Positions 32,818 to 41,440 of a DNA stretch of 64,000 nucleotides are shown one piece after another. The translations under genes and the position numbers were made by a program. This DNA is from Salipaludibacillus aurantiacus (GTDB lineage: Bacteria; Bacillota; Bacilli; Bacillales; Salisediminibacteriaceae). Under the pieces are notes generated by a model. The model searched no databases. It was not told the origin of the DNA and was given only the letters and a program-made list of their open reading frames with translations. The DNA is taken from positions 1-64,000 of the forward strand of contig NZ_FOGT01000020.1 in NCBI RefSeq assembly GCF_900111295.1, written 5' to 3'. Position 1 is the first letter of the stretch. Each line of letters starts with the position of its first letter.

Positions 32818-33562
32818 AAATAACCGTCCCGCCATCGATATTTAAAATCGTACCTGTAATATATTGGGCCTCATCAGAAGCGAGAAAGGTGTAGCCATTG
32901 GCTATATCTTCAGGGCTTCCCAGTCGATTTAATACGGATTTATTCCTGATCATTTCTTTTACTTTGTCAGGCACTTTATCTACCATCGCAGTAGAAATAT
33001 AGCCTGGGGCAATCGCATTCACGCGGATCCCGTGCTTCCCCAATTCCTTGGCCCATGATTTAGTCATCATAATAACTCCACCTTTAGATGCAGAGTAATT
33101 TGTTTGACCATAATTTCCATAGAGGCCGACAATAGAAGACGCATTTAGAATCACACCACTTTTTTGCTCAATCATCACTTTTGCAGCAGCCTGTGAGACA
33201 TTAAATACTCCTTTAAGATTGACGTCAATCACACGATCCCACTGCTGTTCTGTCATTTTCACTAACGTGGCATCCTGTGTGATCCCCGCATTATTAATGA
33301 CAATATCGATTCGTCCATAATGAGCAGTCGAGGCCTTTATTAATTGTTCTACTTGTTCACGATCTGTTACATCAGCTTCCATGCCAATGCAGTCGCCACC
33401 TAGTTTTTTTATCAGATCCGAAGTCTTATCAATCTCCTTCTTATTCAAATCCACTAAAACAAGTTTTGCCCCTTCTAATGCAAATTTTTTTGCAGTGGCT
33501 TCCCCTATACCACGCGAGGCCCCTGTTATCATTGCCACCTTATCTTTTAATCTCATCGTCAT
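32816..33562 (-). CDS. SDR-family 3-oxoacyl reductase (FabG/PhaB-like)
   Basis: 248 aa NAD(P)H-dependent short-chain dehydrogenase. Cofactor motif TGASRGIGEAT (about 14-24), NNAG at about 88, catalytic Ser/Tyr/Lys in NASSIVG and YSASKGG, and C-terminal INIDGG. Probably reduces acetoacetyl-CoA or 3-ketoacyl substrates, given the PHA cluster beside it; FabG is the alternative. AGGAAGGGG lies upstream; ATG 33562 or 33556. It is a second reductase besides phaB and is transcribed towards yusG. Confidence 0.85.
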   Translation of the reverse strand: MTMRLKDKVAMITGASRGIGEATAKKFALEGAKLVLVDLNKKEIDKTSDLIKKLGGDCIGMEADVTDREQVEQLIKASTAHYGRIDIVINNAGITQDATLVKMTEQQWDRVIDVNLKGVFNVSQAAAKVMIEQKSGVILNASSIVGLYGNYGQTNYSASKGGVIMMTKSWAKELGKHGIRVNAIAPGYISTAMVDKVPDKVKEMIRNKSVLNRLGSPEDIANGYTFLASDEAQYITGTILNIDGGTVI

Positions 33563-33958
33563 TTCCCCTTCCTTTTCGTGTTTTCCTGGTGTTCAGTATT
33601 CCTCTTACTACACAAAAATCCAGTGTCTTTGTTAAGCGTTTACATCAATGGCGAATTTATTGAATGGACGTTTTAGCTAAAGTATATGCGGAGAAAGGAG
33701 GAGGTATTGGTTCAATGAGGAAGCAATGATTAATGGCAATTGGTTGGTCTCCCTATAAAACGTTAGGGCGGAGTAATTGCATCATTGTTAAAAAAATAGG
33801 AATAGCGCATTAAAAACATTGTTACCCTTGTTAATAAAACAAGGAAAGGGAGCGATAGCCCATGCATATGAACAAGTAGGATTTATTCAGGTAATAGTTG
33901 ATCACCAAACGATAAATCCTCTTTTGCATGAATAGACTTCGCTCCCTTTGTTGCCAAG
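33563..33958. other. intergenic region with long inverted repeat
   Basis: 396 bp without a supportable gene. 33837-33955 holds an imperfect inverted repeat with paired blocks AACAA/TTGTT, AAGGGAGCG/CGCTCCCTT, CATGCA/TGCATG and AGGATTTAT/ATAAATCCT. It starts 3 bp after the phaP stop and may be its terminator, or a small MITE-like remnant. GGAGGAGGT at 33698 is an SD-like site without a following long frame. Confidence 0.5.
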
Positions 33959-34477
33959 TTATTTCGACATGACTGAATTGGTTTGAAACATATTTAACAT
34001 TTGCATTTGTGTTTGTCTCATTTGGTCATAAGCACTTACCAATGTATCCGTTGTTTTTTCAGCTATTTTTTTATTTTGCTGGAAGGTATTCCCAATAGTA
34101 GCTGTGATTTGAGCATTTGATCTTGCCATAATGTCAAGAGAGGCTTTTCCAGGAAGAGTAGCGATTGTTTGAGACTTATGTCCAATTTCTTCAATTTTGT
34201 TTAACAATTCATGATACTTTTGATCACCTTCAAGTTCCTGATTAACATTTCCAACGGCCGTTTGAGCACTCGTTTTCCACTCAGTCGTAAATTTTTTGGA
34301 ATTCTCTTCAAACTGAGAAAATTGTTCTCGTGTTCCGTCGATCCATTCTTTTTGAGTTTTTAAAGCCCACATGGACTGTTGCTCCATTTTTTCCATAACT
34401 TCTTTCCACATACTTACCCCAAAAAAATCGATGACATTCTCATTTGCTGTCTTGTTAGTCTCTTTCTTAACTACCAT
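33959..34477 (-). CDS. phaP: phasin PhaP
   Basis: Coats polyhydroxyalkanoate granules and controls their size. 172 aa, mostly amphipathic helix, Gln/Met-rich, no signal peptide; the N-terminal half resembles B. megaterium PhaP (FFGVSMWKEVMEKMEQQSM, then TQKEWIDGTREQFSQFEENSKKF). GGAGGG precedes the ATG. Lies in the Bacillus order phaP-phaQ divergent from phaR-phaB-phaC. Lower GC than the flanking core genes. Confidence 0.85.
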   Translation of the reverse strand: MVVKKETNKTANENVIDFFGVSMWKEVMEKMEQQSMWALKTQKEWIDGTREQFSQFEENSKKFTTEWKTSAQTAVGNVNQELEGDQKYHELLNKIEEIGHKSQTIATLPGKASLDIMARSNAQITATIGNTFQQNKKIAEKTTDTLVSAYDQMRQTQMQMLNMFQTNSVMSK

Positions 34478-34600
34478 CTAAATCCCTCCATAAGTTTTTT
34501 TTAGCCAAATTCTGACCTTTTATTAGTAACATAAACAACCATAGTTCATACCGCTGTTTATGGTATTAAAGTGTTTCAGTGACTTGTCTTTAAGGTTCAA

Positions 34601-35014
34601 CTATTCATCTTTCTTATCATCCTTCTTGGATGTGAAGCCAGGCGGGACAAAAAAGTTACTATACATATTGAAAAATTGATCAAGCATCTTCTGATATTGT
34701 CCAAGGGAATTTGCCCATAGATCTAAATATTGTTCTCCTGCTGACGTAATCGAATAAATTCGTTTAGCTGGTCCTGATGTGGATGTATCCCACTCAGACA
34801 CGACTAATTCGTCCTTTTCAAGTTGACGGAGGATTCTATAGAAGTTTCCTTGATCAACATATTCAAAGCCAAACATGGTAAGTTTTTGCATTAATTCATA
34901 TCCATGTGCGTTCCAATCTTTTAATAGCAACAGGAGTACGGGAATGATGAAATTTTTTTGTGCTTTCGCTATAGGTTCTGTTTTTGGTTTGTCCTTACCG
35001 TTTTTAGGAGTCAT
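34601..35014 (-). CDS. phaQ: PhaQ, PadR-like repressor
   Basis: 137-aa winged-helix regulator of the PadR type (about 25-110, with ELMQKLTMFGFEYVDQGNFYRILRQLE). In B. megaterium PhaQ represses phaQ and phaP and responds to PHA itself. GAAGGTGAT is upstream of the ATG. A palindrome overlaps its own -10 (35050-35062), fitting autorepression. phaP follows 123 bp downstream in the same orientation. Confidence 0.88.
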   Translation of the reverse strand: MTPKNGKDKPKTEPIAKAQKNFIIPVLLLLLKDWNAHGYELMQKLTMFGFEYVDQGNFYRILRQLEKDELVVSEWDTSTSGPAKRIYSITSAGEQYLDLWANSLGQYQKMLDQFFNMYSNFFVPPGFTSKKDDKKDE

Positions 35015-35049
35015 CCTATCACCTTCTAATCAAGTTATAATATCTATAT

Positions 35050-35082
35050 GTGTAATTTACACCTATAAGTAAAAAATGTCAA
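35050..35082 (-). promoter_or_regulatory. phaQ promoter and candidate PhaQ operator
   Basis: On the minus strand TTGACA (35082-35077), 17 nt, TAAATT (35059-35054). The perfect palindrome GTGTAA-T-TTACAC (35050-35062) covers the -10, and flanking bases extend it imperfectly. Confidence 0.65.
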
Positions 35083-35262
35083 CTCCATTTGATTTACATA
35101 AATCACCAAAAACCACCATGTTCTTCTAAAAAACACGTTCAAATAATCTGTTTTTGTTGAAAATTATGGTAATTTTACGATTTTCCTTTGTCCAATTTTA
35201 TCCAATATACTTTAAAATTGTTATAAGACAGTTTTCAAATCCAAAGGTTAGGGGTTATTAGT

Positions 35263-35754
35263 ATGACAAAACAGAACACATTGGATCCATTGGCACTATG
35301 GAAAAGTATGTATGAACAAACAGAATCACATTTTAGCGAGGCCATTCATGAAACATTAAAAACAGATGAATATGCTGAGATGTTAGGGCAGGTTCAAAAT
35401 AGTTTCCTTCAATATCAACAATTAGTCCGGAGTACGACCGACATGTATTTAAAGCAAATCAATGTTCCTACAAATGAAGAAATGTCAAGCGTTGCTTCCC
35501 TTATTGTCAATTTAGAGGAAAAAGTAGATAGTATTGATGAAAAAATTGAGGACGAGCTTTCAAGTAAGGAAGTATCTTTAGAAATAACAAAACTAAAGGT
35601 AAGTGTCTCCAAGCTGGATAAAAAAATGAATCAAGTCTTACAGGCAAGTGATCAGCTAGATAAAAATATGAATCAAATTTTAGAAGTATTAACCAGTAAT
35701 AAAGAAGAGACACCTGCTGAAACGACTTCGTCACAGCCTAAAGATAAGAAATAA
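35263..35754 (+). CDS. phaR: PhaR, class IV PHA synthase subunit
   Basis: Small subunit required with PhaC for class IV PHA synthase activity. 163 aa, helical and coiled-coil, with the start DPLALWKSMYEQTESHFSEAIHETL typical of Bacillus PhaR. Two repeats of (K/S)LDKKMNQVLQ/QLDKNMNQIL lie in the C-terminal third. Heads the phaR-phaB-phaC operon, divergent from phaQ. An AAAATTA-TGG-TAATTTT palindrome lies 100 bp upstream. Confidence 0.88.
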   Translation: MTKQNTLDPLALWKSMYEQTESHFSEAIHETLKTDEYAEMLGQVQNSFLQYQQLVRSTTDMYLKQINVPTNEEMSSVASLIVNLEEKVDSIDEKIEDELSSKEVSLEITKLKVSVSKLDKKMNQVLQASDQLDKNMNQILEVLTSNKEETPAETTSSQPKDKK

Positions 35755-35821
35755 TCACTATTTTTAAAAGGACTGTACCACGATTTATATTTAAATTAAA
35801 AAATATTAGGAGGAATGTTCA

Positions 35822-36604
35822 ATGGGAATGATTTCAAATGAAGTATCGACAGCTAAGATGGAGTATCAAAGCTTAGCAGGGAAAGTAGCGCTTGTCACAG
35901 GTGGGTCCCGCGGAATTGGTGCAAGTATTGTAAAAGAATTAGCTAAACGTGGGGCAGAAGTTGCGATTAACTATAATTCAAGCAAAGAGGCTGCCGATGA
36001 AGTCATTGATGAAATTGAACAATTTGGAGGAACAGCCGTTTCCTTTCAAGCAGATGTTTCTAACTTGGAGCAATCTCGTGCTTTGGTGGAACAGACCATC
36101 GATCATTTTGGAAAAATAGACATTCTTATTAATAATGCAGGAATAACAAGAGATCGCACTTTCAAAAAACTTAGTGAAAATGAATGGAGAGAGGTCATAG
36201 ACACTAACTTAAATAGTGTTTATCATACAACTTCTGCAGTTATCAATCTCATGCTCAAACAAAAATTTGGTCGTATTATTAATATAAGTTCATTTATTGG
36301 TCAAAAAGGCGGTTTTGGCCAAACGAACTATGCTGCTGCCAAAGCTGGCATGATTGGTTTTACCAAGTCTCTTGCTTTAGAAACAGCCAGAAGTGGAATA
36401 ACAGTCAATGCTGTTTGTCCTGGATATATTGAAACTGAAATGTTTGCAGGCGTTCCTGAAGATGCAAAAGATCAAATTATTTCTGGGATACCGATGCAAC
36501 GGTTAGGAGAAGCCTCTGAAATAGCCGATGCTGTCCTTTTTTTAGCTAATAACAGTTATACGACAGGCCAATGCCTGAATATAAATGGTGGAGTATATAT
36601 GTAA
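35822..36604 (+). CDS. phaB: acetoacetyl-CoA reductase
   Basis: Reduces acetoacetyl-CoA to (R)-3-hydroxybutyryl-CoA, the PHB monomer. SDR fold, 260 aa: TGGSRGIGASIVKE (about 26-39), NNAG, ISSFIGQKGGFGQTNYAAAKAG with catalytic Ser/Tyr/Lys, and CLNINGG at the end. About 12 residues longer at the N-terminus than typical FabG. AGGAGG precedes the ATG. Middle gene of the phaRBC operon; gap of 34 bp to phaC. Confidence 0.93.
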   Translation: MGMISNEVSTAKMEYQSLAGKVALVTGGSRGIGASIVKELAKRGAEVAINYNSSKEAADEVIDEIEQFGGTAVSFQADVSNLEQSRALVEQTIDHFGKIDILINNAGITRDRTFKKLSENEWREVIDTNLNSVYHTTSAVINLMLKQKFGRIINISSFIGQKGGFGQTNYAAAKAGMIGFTKSLALETARSGITVNAVCPGYIETEMFAGVPEDAKDQIISGIPMQRLGEASEIADAVLFLANNSYTTGQCLNINGGVYM

Positions 36605-36638
36605 CTATCTAAAGGAAAAATCATAAGGAGGATGGTGG

Positions 36639-37730
36639 ATGGATTTCACTACAACTAGATCACTAGATGCAATGGTAGACTCTTTGCCTGAAGATTATCA
36701 GAAGGAATATAAACGTTTTAAACGAGCCATAGATGTTCTCACTAAAGAGCCTGAACCGAAAGTAGGGCAAACTCCAAAGGAACTAATCTGGACAAAGAAT
36801 AAGGCAAAACTTTACCGGTATCAACCAGCGAAAGTAAAGACAAACAAAGTACCAATATTAATCATTTATGCTTTGATTAATAAACCGTATATATTAGATT
36901 TATCACCTGGGAGCAGTTTAATTGAGTATTTAACAGATAAAGGCCATGATGTCTACTTACTTGATTGGGGTACACCTGGTTACGAAGATAGACATATGAA
37001 ATTCGATGATTATGTGCTCGATTATATCCCTCGCGCAGTAAGAAAAGTCCTTCGGAAATCTGAAGCTGATGAACTCAGCATACTCGGTTATTGTATTGGG
37101 GGGACGTTAACAGCAATATTTACGGCTCTTCATCCAAACTTACCCATCCGCAATCTTGTCTTTTTGACGAGTCCGTTTGACTTTTCTGATTCAGGGTTAT
37201 TTACAAAGTGGGTCGACGAAAAATATTTTAATTTAGATCTCATGGTTGATACGTATGGGAACATTCCTCCAGAAACGATTGACTTCGGGAATAAATTATT
37301 AAAACCAATCACCAATTATATTGGCCCTTATGTGTCTCTTGCCAATCGGGCAGATAATGAGGAATTTGTTAAAAACTGGACTCTTCTGCAGAAGTGGGTA
37401 GCTGACGGGGTCCCATTCCCTGGTGAAGCATACAGACAATGGATTGGTGAATTTTACCAAAAAAACAAGTTAATTAATGATGAGTTATATATTCGAGGAC
37501 AACAAGTCAAATTAAGCAATATTAAAGCAAACGTCTTAAACATTGCAGCAGATCGTGATCATATAGCCATTCCTGAACAGACAGAACGGCTTATGGATAA
37601 GATTTCAAGTGAAGATAAAACATTTGAATTAGTTTCGGCTGGCCATGTGTCTGTGACTGTAGGGAAAGGTGCCGTTAAAAATACCTATCCGTTGATCGAA
37701 ACATGGGTGAGGGAGCACTCAGGTGCCTGA
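36639..37730 (+). CDS. phaC: class IV poly(3-hydroxyalkanoate) synthase
   Basis: Polymerises (R)-3-hydroxyacyl-CoA with PhaR on PHA granules. 363 aa, class III/IV size. Lipase-like box GYCIGG with nucleophile Cys152, Asp307 (or 305) in AADRDHIAIP and His336 in SAGHVSVTVG form the catalytic triad, matching Bacillus PhaC numbering. AAGGAGG precedes ATG 36639. The stop codon lies inside a REP-like GGTGCCTGACCCCC motif. Last gene of the operon. Confidence 0.95.
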   Translation: MDFTTTRSLDAMVDSLPEDYQKEYKRFKRAIDVLTKEPEPKVGQTPKELIWTKNKAKLYRYQPAKVKTNKVPILIIYALINKPYILDLSPGSSLIEYLTDKGHDVYLLDWGTPGYEDRHMKFDDYVLDYIPRAVRKVLRKSEADELSILGYCIGGTLTAIFTALHPNLPIRNLVFLTSPFDFSDSGLFTKWVDEKYFNLDLMVDTYGNIPPETIDFGNKLLKPITNYIGPYVSLANRADNEEFVKNWTLLQKWVADGVPFPGEAYRQWIGEFYQKNKLINDELYIRGQQVKLSNIKANVLNIAADRDHIAIPEQTERLMDKISSEDKTFELVSAGHVSVTVGKGAVKNTYPLIETWVREHSGA

Positions 37731-37742
37731 CCCCCACTGAGT
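37717..37742. repeat. REP-like motif at the phaC stop codon
   Basis: ACTCAG (37717-37722) and CTGAGT (37737-37742) flank GTGCCTGACCCCCA, which shares the CTGACCCC half of the REP-like family. The phaC TGA is 37728-37730. Only one half of the GGGG/CCCC core is present. Confidence 0.5.
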
Positions 37743-37791
37743 TAAAGTGCGAAAGTCCAGATTGGACCCGTGATGTCTTTTAATTAATAAG

Positions 37792-37830
37792 AAACCCACA
37801 GTGGCCGCTGTGGGTTTCTTATTATTTTTG
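37792..37830 (+). terminator. phaC terminator
   Basis: AAGAAACCCACAG (37790-37802) pairs with CTGTGGGTTTCTT (37808-37820) around TGGCCG-type loop bases, followed by ATTATTTTTG. A long, nearly perfect stem. Confidence 0.8.
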
Positions 37831-37971
37831 CCTTCTTTATTGTTTTTAGGAAGTCTCTAAAAACCCGGACGGAGACAAATCAAGTTTCTCAAACTGGTTA
37901 AAGGAAATTCGCTTCCAGTTACCGAATAAAGAAGGTAGTAATTAAACGGCGTATCCAAGGGCGTGATTAGC

Positions 37972-38340
37972 GTGGCGGGAACTTTGCTTGCTTCAGTAAT
38001 TAATGACATGAAACAGACAGACAGGATTCGTAAGCTGGTAAAAAAATATGAGATAACTCTGTTGATCAGCTGCGGTTCCGAAAACTGGTTTATTGCATTT
38101 ATAGGTATAGACACTGGCATTGTAAGAGGGAACGGGGCAGCACCTGATGTCATTATTAAAGGAGACGAAGATTCTTTAAAAATGCTGTTTCAGGGAGAAG
38201 ATTTTCTTCTTACTATGAGACGCAGGGGAGAATTGGAAGCAAAAGGATCCTTAAAATACCTCCTCTGGCTCGAGTCATTGTTTTACTTATGCCACACAAC
38301 ACCATGCAGGAAATCGTATCCAAAGAGTATAATCAGTTGA
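37972..38340 (+). CDS. SCP2-like protein (YusD position)
   Basis: About 122 aa resembling the sterol-carrier-protein-2 lipid-binding fold (FIGIDTGIVRGNGAAPDVIIKGDEDSLKMLFQGE). It sits beside metN as yusD does in B. subtilis. The start is uncertain: GTG 37972 with CAAGGG 10 nt upstream, GTG 37963, or ATG 38008. The C-terminal 25 residues (CHTTPCRKSYPK) look atypical and could follow a frameshift. The stop codon overlaps the -35 of the metN riboswitch promoter. Confidence 0.6.
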   Translation: MAGTLLASVINDMKQTDRIRKLVKKYEITLLISCGSENWFIAFIGIDTGIVRGNGAAPDVIIKGDEDSLKMLFQGEDFLLTMRRRGELEAKGSLKYLLWLESLFYLCHTTPCRKSYPKSIIS

Positions 38341-38365
38341 CAAGCATATTGTATAGTGATAATAT
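38337..38365 (+). promoter_or_regulatory. metNPQ promoter (sigma-A)
   Basis: Perfect TTGACA (38337-38342), 17-nt spacer, TAATAT (38360-38365). The stop codon of the SCP2-like gene lies in the -35. Confidence 0.85.
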
Positions 38366-38396
38366 CCATATCAGATTTCAAAAACGAATAAACTGT

Positions 38397-38516
38397 ATCT
38401 CTTATCCAGAGTGGCGGAGGGAATGGCCCTGTGAAGCCCGGCAACCACCAGATATAAAACGATCTGGAAGGTGCCAATTCCAACAAAGCAGTCAATGCTT
38501 TGAAAGATGAGAGAAA
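38397..38516 (+). promoter_or_regulatory. SAM-I riboswitch of metNPQ
   Basis: P1 CTCTTATC (38399-38406) / GATGAGAG (38506-38513); core GGAGGGAATGGCCC, GAAGCCCGGCAACC and AAGGTGCCAATTCC. Controls the terminator at 38536-38575 in response to SAM. Confidence 0.95.
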
Positions 38517-38535
38517 GGCCTTTTAGTAATGTTCT

Positions 38536-38575
38536 AAACCTTTCTGCTTATCTAATGTGAGCCGAAAGGTTTTTC
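38536..38575 (+). terminator. terminator of the metN SAM riboswitch
   Basis: AACCTTTC (38537-38544) pairs with GAAAGGTT (38564-38571), followed by TTTTCT. Confidence 0.85.
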
Positions 38576-38704
38576 TCTATTTAATTAAAAACTTTCGTGC
38601 TTTAAAGGGACTAAACTTATCAGTTTACTAATTTATAAGTGTAAATATAAACAAAGACTAATGTCGTGGCGTCTTAGGGGACGGATAGAAAGTGAGGGAT
38701 TAAG

Positions 38705-39730
38705 TTGATAACCTTATCAAAACTGGCAAAGACCTTTCAGACACGTGACGGTCAGGTTACTGCCGTTGATCATATCGATCTTTCAATAGAAAAAGGAGAA
38801 ATTTTTGGAGTAATAGGGTACAGCGGGGCTGGCAAAAGTACACTCATCCGATTGTTAAATATGCTTGAAACACCAAGTTCCGGTCAAGTCACTGTCGCTG
38901 GAAAAAATATGAACGAACTTTCGGGGAAAGGTTTACGGCAGGCACGGCAGGAGATAGGAATGATCTTCCAGCACTTTAACCTGCTTTGGTCACGAACAGT
39001 AGCCGATAACATTGCTTTCCCGCTCGAAATTAAAGGAATGCCTAAAAGTGAACAGAAAAAAAGGGTCAATGAACTAATAAAGCTTGTAGGTCTCGAAGGC
39101 CGCGGAGGCTCTTACCCCTCCCAGCTGAGCGGAGGCCAGAAACAGAGGGTAGGCATAGCCAGGGCGCTAGCCAATAACCCGCAAGTCCTTCTGTGTGATG
39201 AAGCTACATCTGCTTTAGATCCTAAAACGACAGACTCGATCCTTGATTTATTAGTGGATATAAATAAAAAACTGAATTTAACAATTGTACTCATTACCCA
39301 TGAAATGCACGTTATCAGGAAAATCTGCCACAGGGTAGCTGTGATGGAAAATGGACGGATTGCAGAACAAGGGCCTGTTCTCGATATATTCAAGCGACCT
39401 AAAGAAGAGATGACAAAGGAGTTTGTAAAACAGGTGACAGAGCCTGAAGAGACTGAAGAGGCCATCAGACATTTATTTAAAGATGATGGGATTGGCCGGG
39501 TTCTTCAGCTGACTTTTACAGGCAGTGATGCAAAAAGGTCGCTTATTACAGATGTTGTAAGAAAATACGATGTCTCTGTAAGTATTCTCCAAGGTAAAAT
39601 ATCCCAGACGCAGCACGGTTCATACGGGTCTTTGTTTGTTAGTGTAACTGGTGACAACCAGCTGATTGATGAGACGATTGCATTTATCCGGTCACAGCAA
39701 GTAGAAGTGGAGGTGATCCACGGTGAATAA
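38705..39730 (+). CDS. metN: methionine ABC transporter ATP-binding protein
   Basis: ATPase of the MetNPQ methionine importer. 341 aa. Walker A GYSGAGKST, signature LSGGQKQRVGIARAL, Walker B VLLCDEATSALD, H-loop LITHEMH, and the C-terminal C2 regulatory domain (about 265-341) typical of MetN, which binds methionine. TTG start behind GTGAGGGA. Overlaps metP by 8 bp. Controlled by the upstream SAM riboswitch. Confidence 0.96.
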   Translation: MITLSKLAKTFQTRDGQVTAVDHIDLSIEKGEIFGVIGYSGAGKSTLIRLLNMLETPSSGQVTVAGKNMNELSGKGLRQARQEIGMIFQHFNLLWSRTVADNIAFPLEIKGMPKSEQKKRVNELIKLVGLEGRGGSYPSQLSGGQKQRVGIARALANNPQVLLCDEATSALDPKTTDSILDLLVDINKKLNLTIVLITHEMHVIRKICHRVAVMENGRIAEQGPVLDIFKRPKEEMTKEFVKQVTEPEETEEAIRHLFKDDGIGRVLQLTFTGSDAKRSLITDVVRKYDVSVSILQGKISQTQHGSYGSLFVSVTGDNQLIDETIAFIRSQQVEVEVIHGE

Positions 39731-40409
39731 GATTCTAGCCGCTAACGGATGGCTCTTTCCCAACGTGAATTGGGAGAACATGTGGGACGCCACCGGAGAA
39801 ACGATTTACATGTCAGTTATTGCTTTAGCTTTTACCTTTATTTTTGGAATTTTATTAGGTTTACTGTTGTTTTTAACTGATAAGGGGCAGTTATGGCAAA
39901 ATAAAGCGGTACATGCTGTGACAGCAGCTTACGTGAATATTTTCCGGTCTATTCCGTTTATTATTCTGATTGTCTTGCTGATCCCCTTCACCCGATCATT
40001 GATCGGTACGATGCTCGGACCATCCGCGGCGCTTCCAGCACTTATAATAGGAGCTGCGCCTTTCTATGCGAGAATGGTGGAAATTGCATTAAGAGAAATT
40101 GATAAAGGGGTTATAGAAGCTTCTAAATCAATGGGGGCCAGCAACCGGCAGATTATTTTCAAAGTTCTCCTGCCGGAATCCATGCCGGCGCTTGTGTCAG
40201 GTATTACGGTTACGGCCATTGCCCTGGTCAGTTATACGGCTATGGCAGGAGTCATAGGCGCAGGAGGATTGGGTGACCTGGCTTACAGAGACGGCTTTCA
40301 GCGGAACAATTCTGATATTACTTTAGTAGCTACTATTGTTGTTTTAATAATCGTTTTTATATTCCAGTTTATTGGCGATTATTTAACAAATAAATTAGAC
40401 AAGCGGTAA
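39723..40409 (+). CDS. metP: methionine ABC transporter permease
   Basis: Permease subunit (MetI/MetP), 228 aa, five membrane spans with the inner-membrane-component signature EASKSMGASNRQIIFKVLLPESMP. The GTG start overlaps the end of metN, implying translational coupling. Middle gene of metN-metP-metQ. Confidence 0.96.
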   Translation: MNKILAANGWLFPNVNWENMWDATGETIYMSVIALAFTFIFGILLGLLLFLTDKGQLWQNKAVHAVTAAYVNIFRSIPFIILIVLLIPFTRSLIGTMLGPSAALPALIIGAAPFYARMVEIALREIDKGVIEASKSMGASNRQIIFKVLLPESMPALVSGITVTAIALVSYTAMAGVIGAGGLGDLAYRDGFQRNNSDITLVATIVVLIIVFIFQFIGDYLTNKLDKR

Positions 40410-40440
40410 TCCGCTTTTAAAAAAACAAGGGGGTAACACC

Positions 40441-41325
40441 ATGAAGAAGATTTTACAAACAGCAACTGCCGTAACATTGTCATTAGGAGTCCTTGCTGCT
40501 TGCGGCGAAGGTAATAATGACAATACAACAGAGAATGCCGGCTCCAATCAAGGAAACGGAAATAACGCTTCTGAAAATAATGAAGAGCAAGGACCTCTTG
40601 TAGTGGGGGCTTCAAACGTGCCTCATGCTGAAATTCTTGAGTTCGCACAGCCGCTTCTTGAACAAGAAGGCGTAGAACTTGAAATTGTCTCGTTTAACGA
40701 TTATGTCCTGCCTAACGAAGCGTTAGCTGAAGGTGAGCTGGATGCCAACTACTTCCAGCATGTACCTTATCTTGAATCACAAATTGAAGAACACGGATAT
40801 GATTTCGTAAACGCAGGCGGTATTCATATTGAACCAATCGGCATTTACTCTCAAGACTACAGCAGCCTGGACGAACTTCCTGAAGGTGCTGAAATAATTA
40901 TGAGCAGCTCAGTTGCAGATCACGGCCGTATTTTAATGATGCTTGAAGACGAAGGGTTAATTACCCTTGCAGAAGGTGCGGGCGTTGAAGCTACAATTAA
41001 TGATATTGAAGACAACCCTAACAACTTCGAGTTTTCTGATAATGTTGAAGCCGCGTTACTTCCAACAGCTTATGAAAACAATGAAGGGGATGCTGTGTTA
41101 ATTAACTCAAATTATGCGCTGGATGCCGGGTTAAATCCTCTGGAAGATGCCATTGCGACTGAAGATGCCGACGCTGATAATCCTTACGTGAACGTCATTG
41201 CTGTAAACAGCGGTGATGAGGACGATGAGAGAGTCACTGCATTGATTGATGTCCTTCGTTCTGAAGAAGTGCGCGATTATATTTTAGACACGTATGATAA
41301 TTCTGTCGTACCAGTAAGTGAATAA
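40441..41325 (+). CDS. metQ: methionine-binding lipoprotein
   Basis: Substrate-binding lipoprotein of the MetNPQ importer. 294 aa. Signal peptide with lipobox LAAC (Cys21), then a Gly/Asn/Glu-rich linker, then the NlpA family core (VVGASNVPHAEILEFAQPLL, NYFQHVPYLE). Strikingly acidic (many Asp/Glu, few Lys), as on surfaces of haloadapted Bacilli. GGGGGTAAC-type SD upstream. Followed by a strong terminator. Confidence 0.96.
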   Translation: MKKILQTATAVTLSLGVLAACGEGNNDNTTENAGSNQGNGNNASENNEEQGPLVVGASNVPHAEILEFAQPLLEQEGVELEIVSFNDYVLPNEALAEGELDANYFQHVPYLESQIEEHGYDFVNAGGIHIEPIGIYSQDYSSLDELPEGAEIIMSSSVADHGRILMMLEDEGLITLAEGAGVEATINDIEDNPNNFEFSDNVEAALLPTAYENNEGDAVLINSNYALDAGLNPLEDAIATEDADADNPYVNVIAVNSGDEDDERVTALIDVLRSEEVRDYILDTYDNSVVPVSE

Positions 41326-41336
41326 GCGTTTTCTCT

Positions 41337-41363
41337 GCACCGGTGAAAAGCCGGTGCATTTTT
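41337..41363 (+). terminator. metQ terminator
   Basis: GCACCGG/CCGGTGC stem (41337-41343 with 41351-41357), 7-nt loop, then ATTTTTC. Confidence 0.88.
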
Positions 41364-41440
41364 CTTTCCTATACTATGAATACATAGACACTTTTTTTTT
41401 ACACATTATAAAAGTAATCATGTAAAAAGGAGAGAATACA

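Noticed and set aside
33698-33790. gene start after GGAGGAGGT at 33698
   Set aside because: The following frames close within a few codons and show no family similarity.
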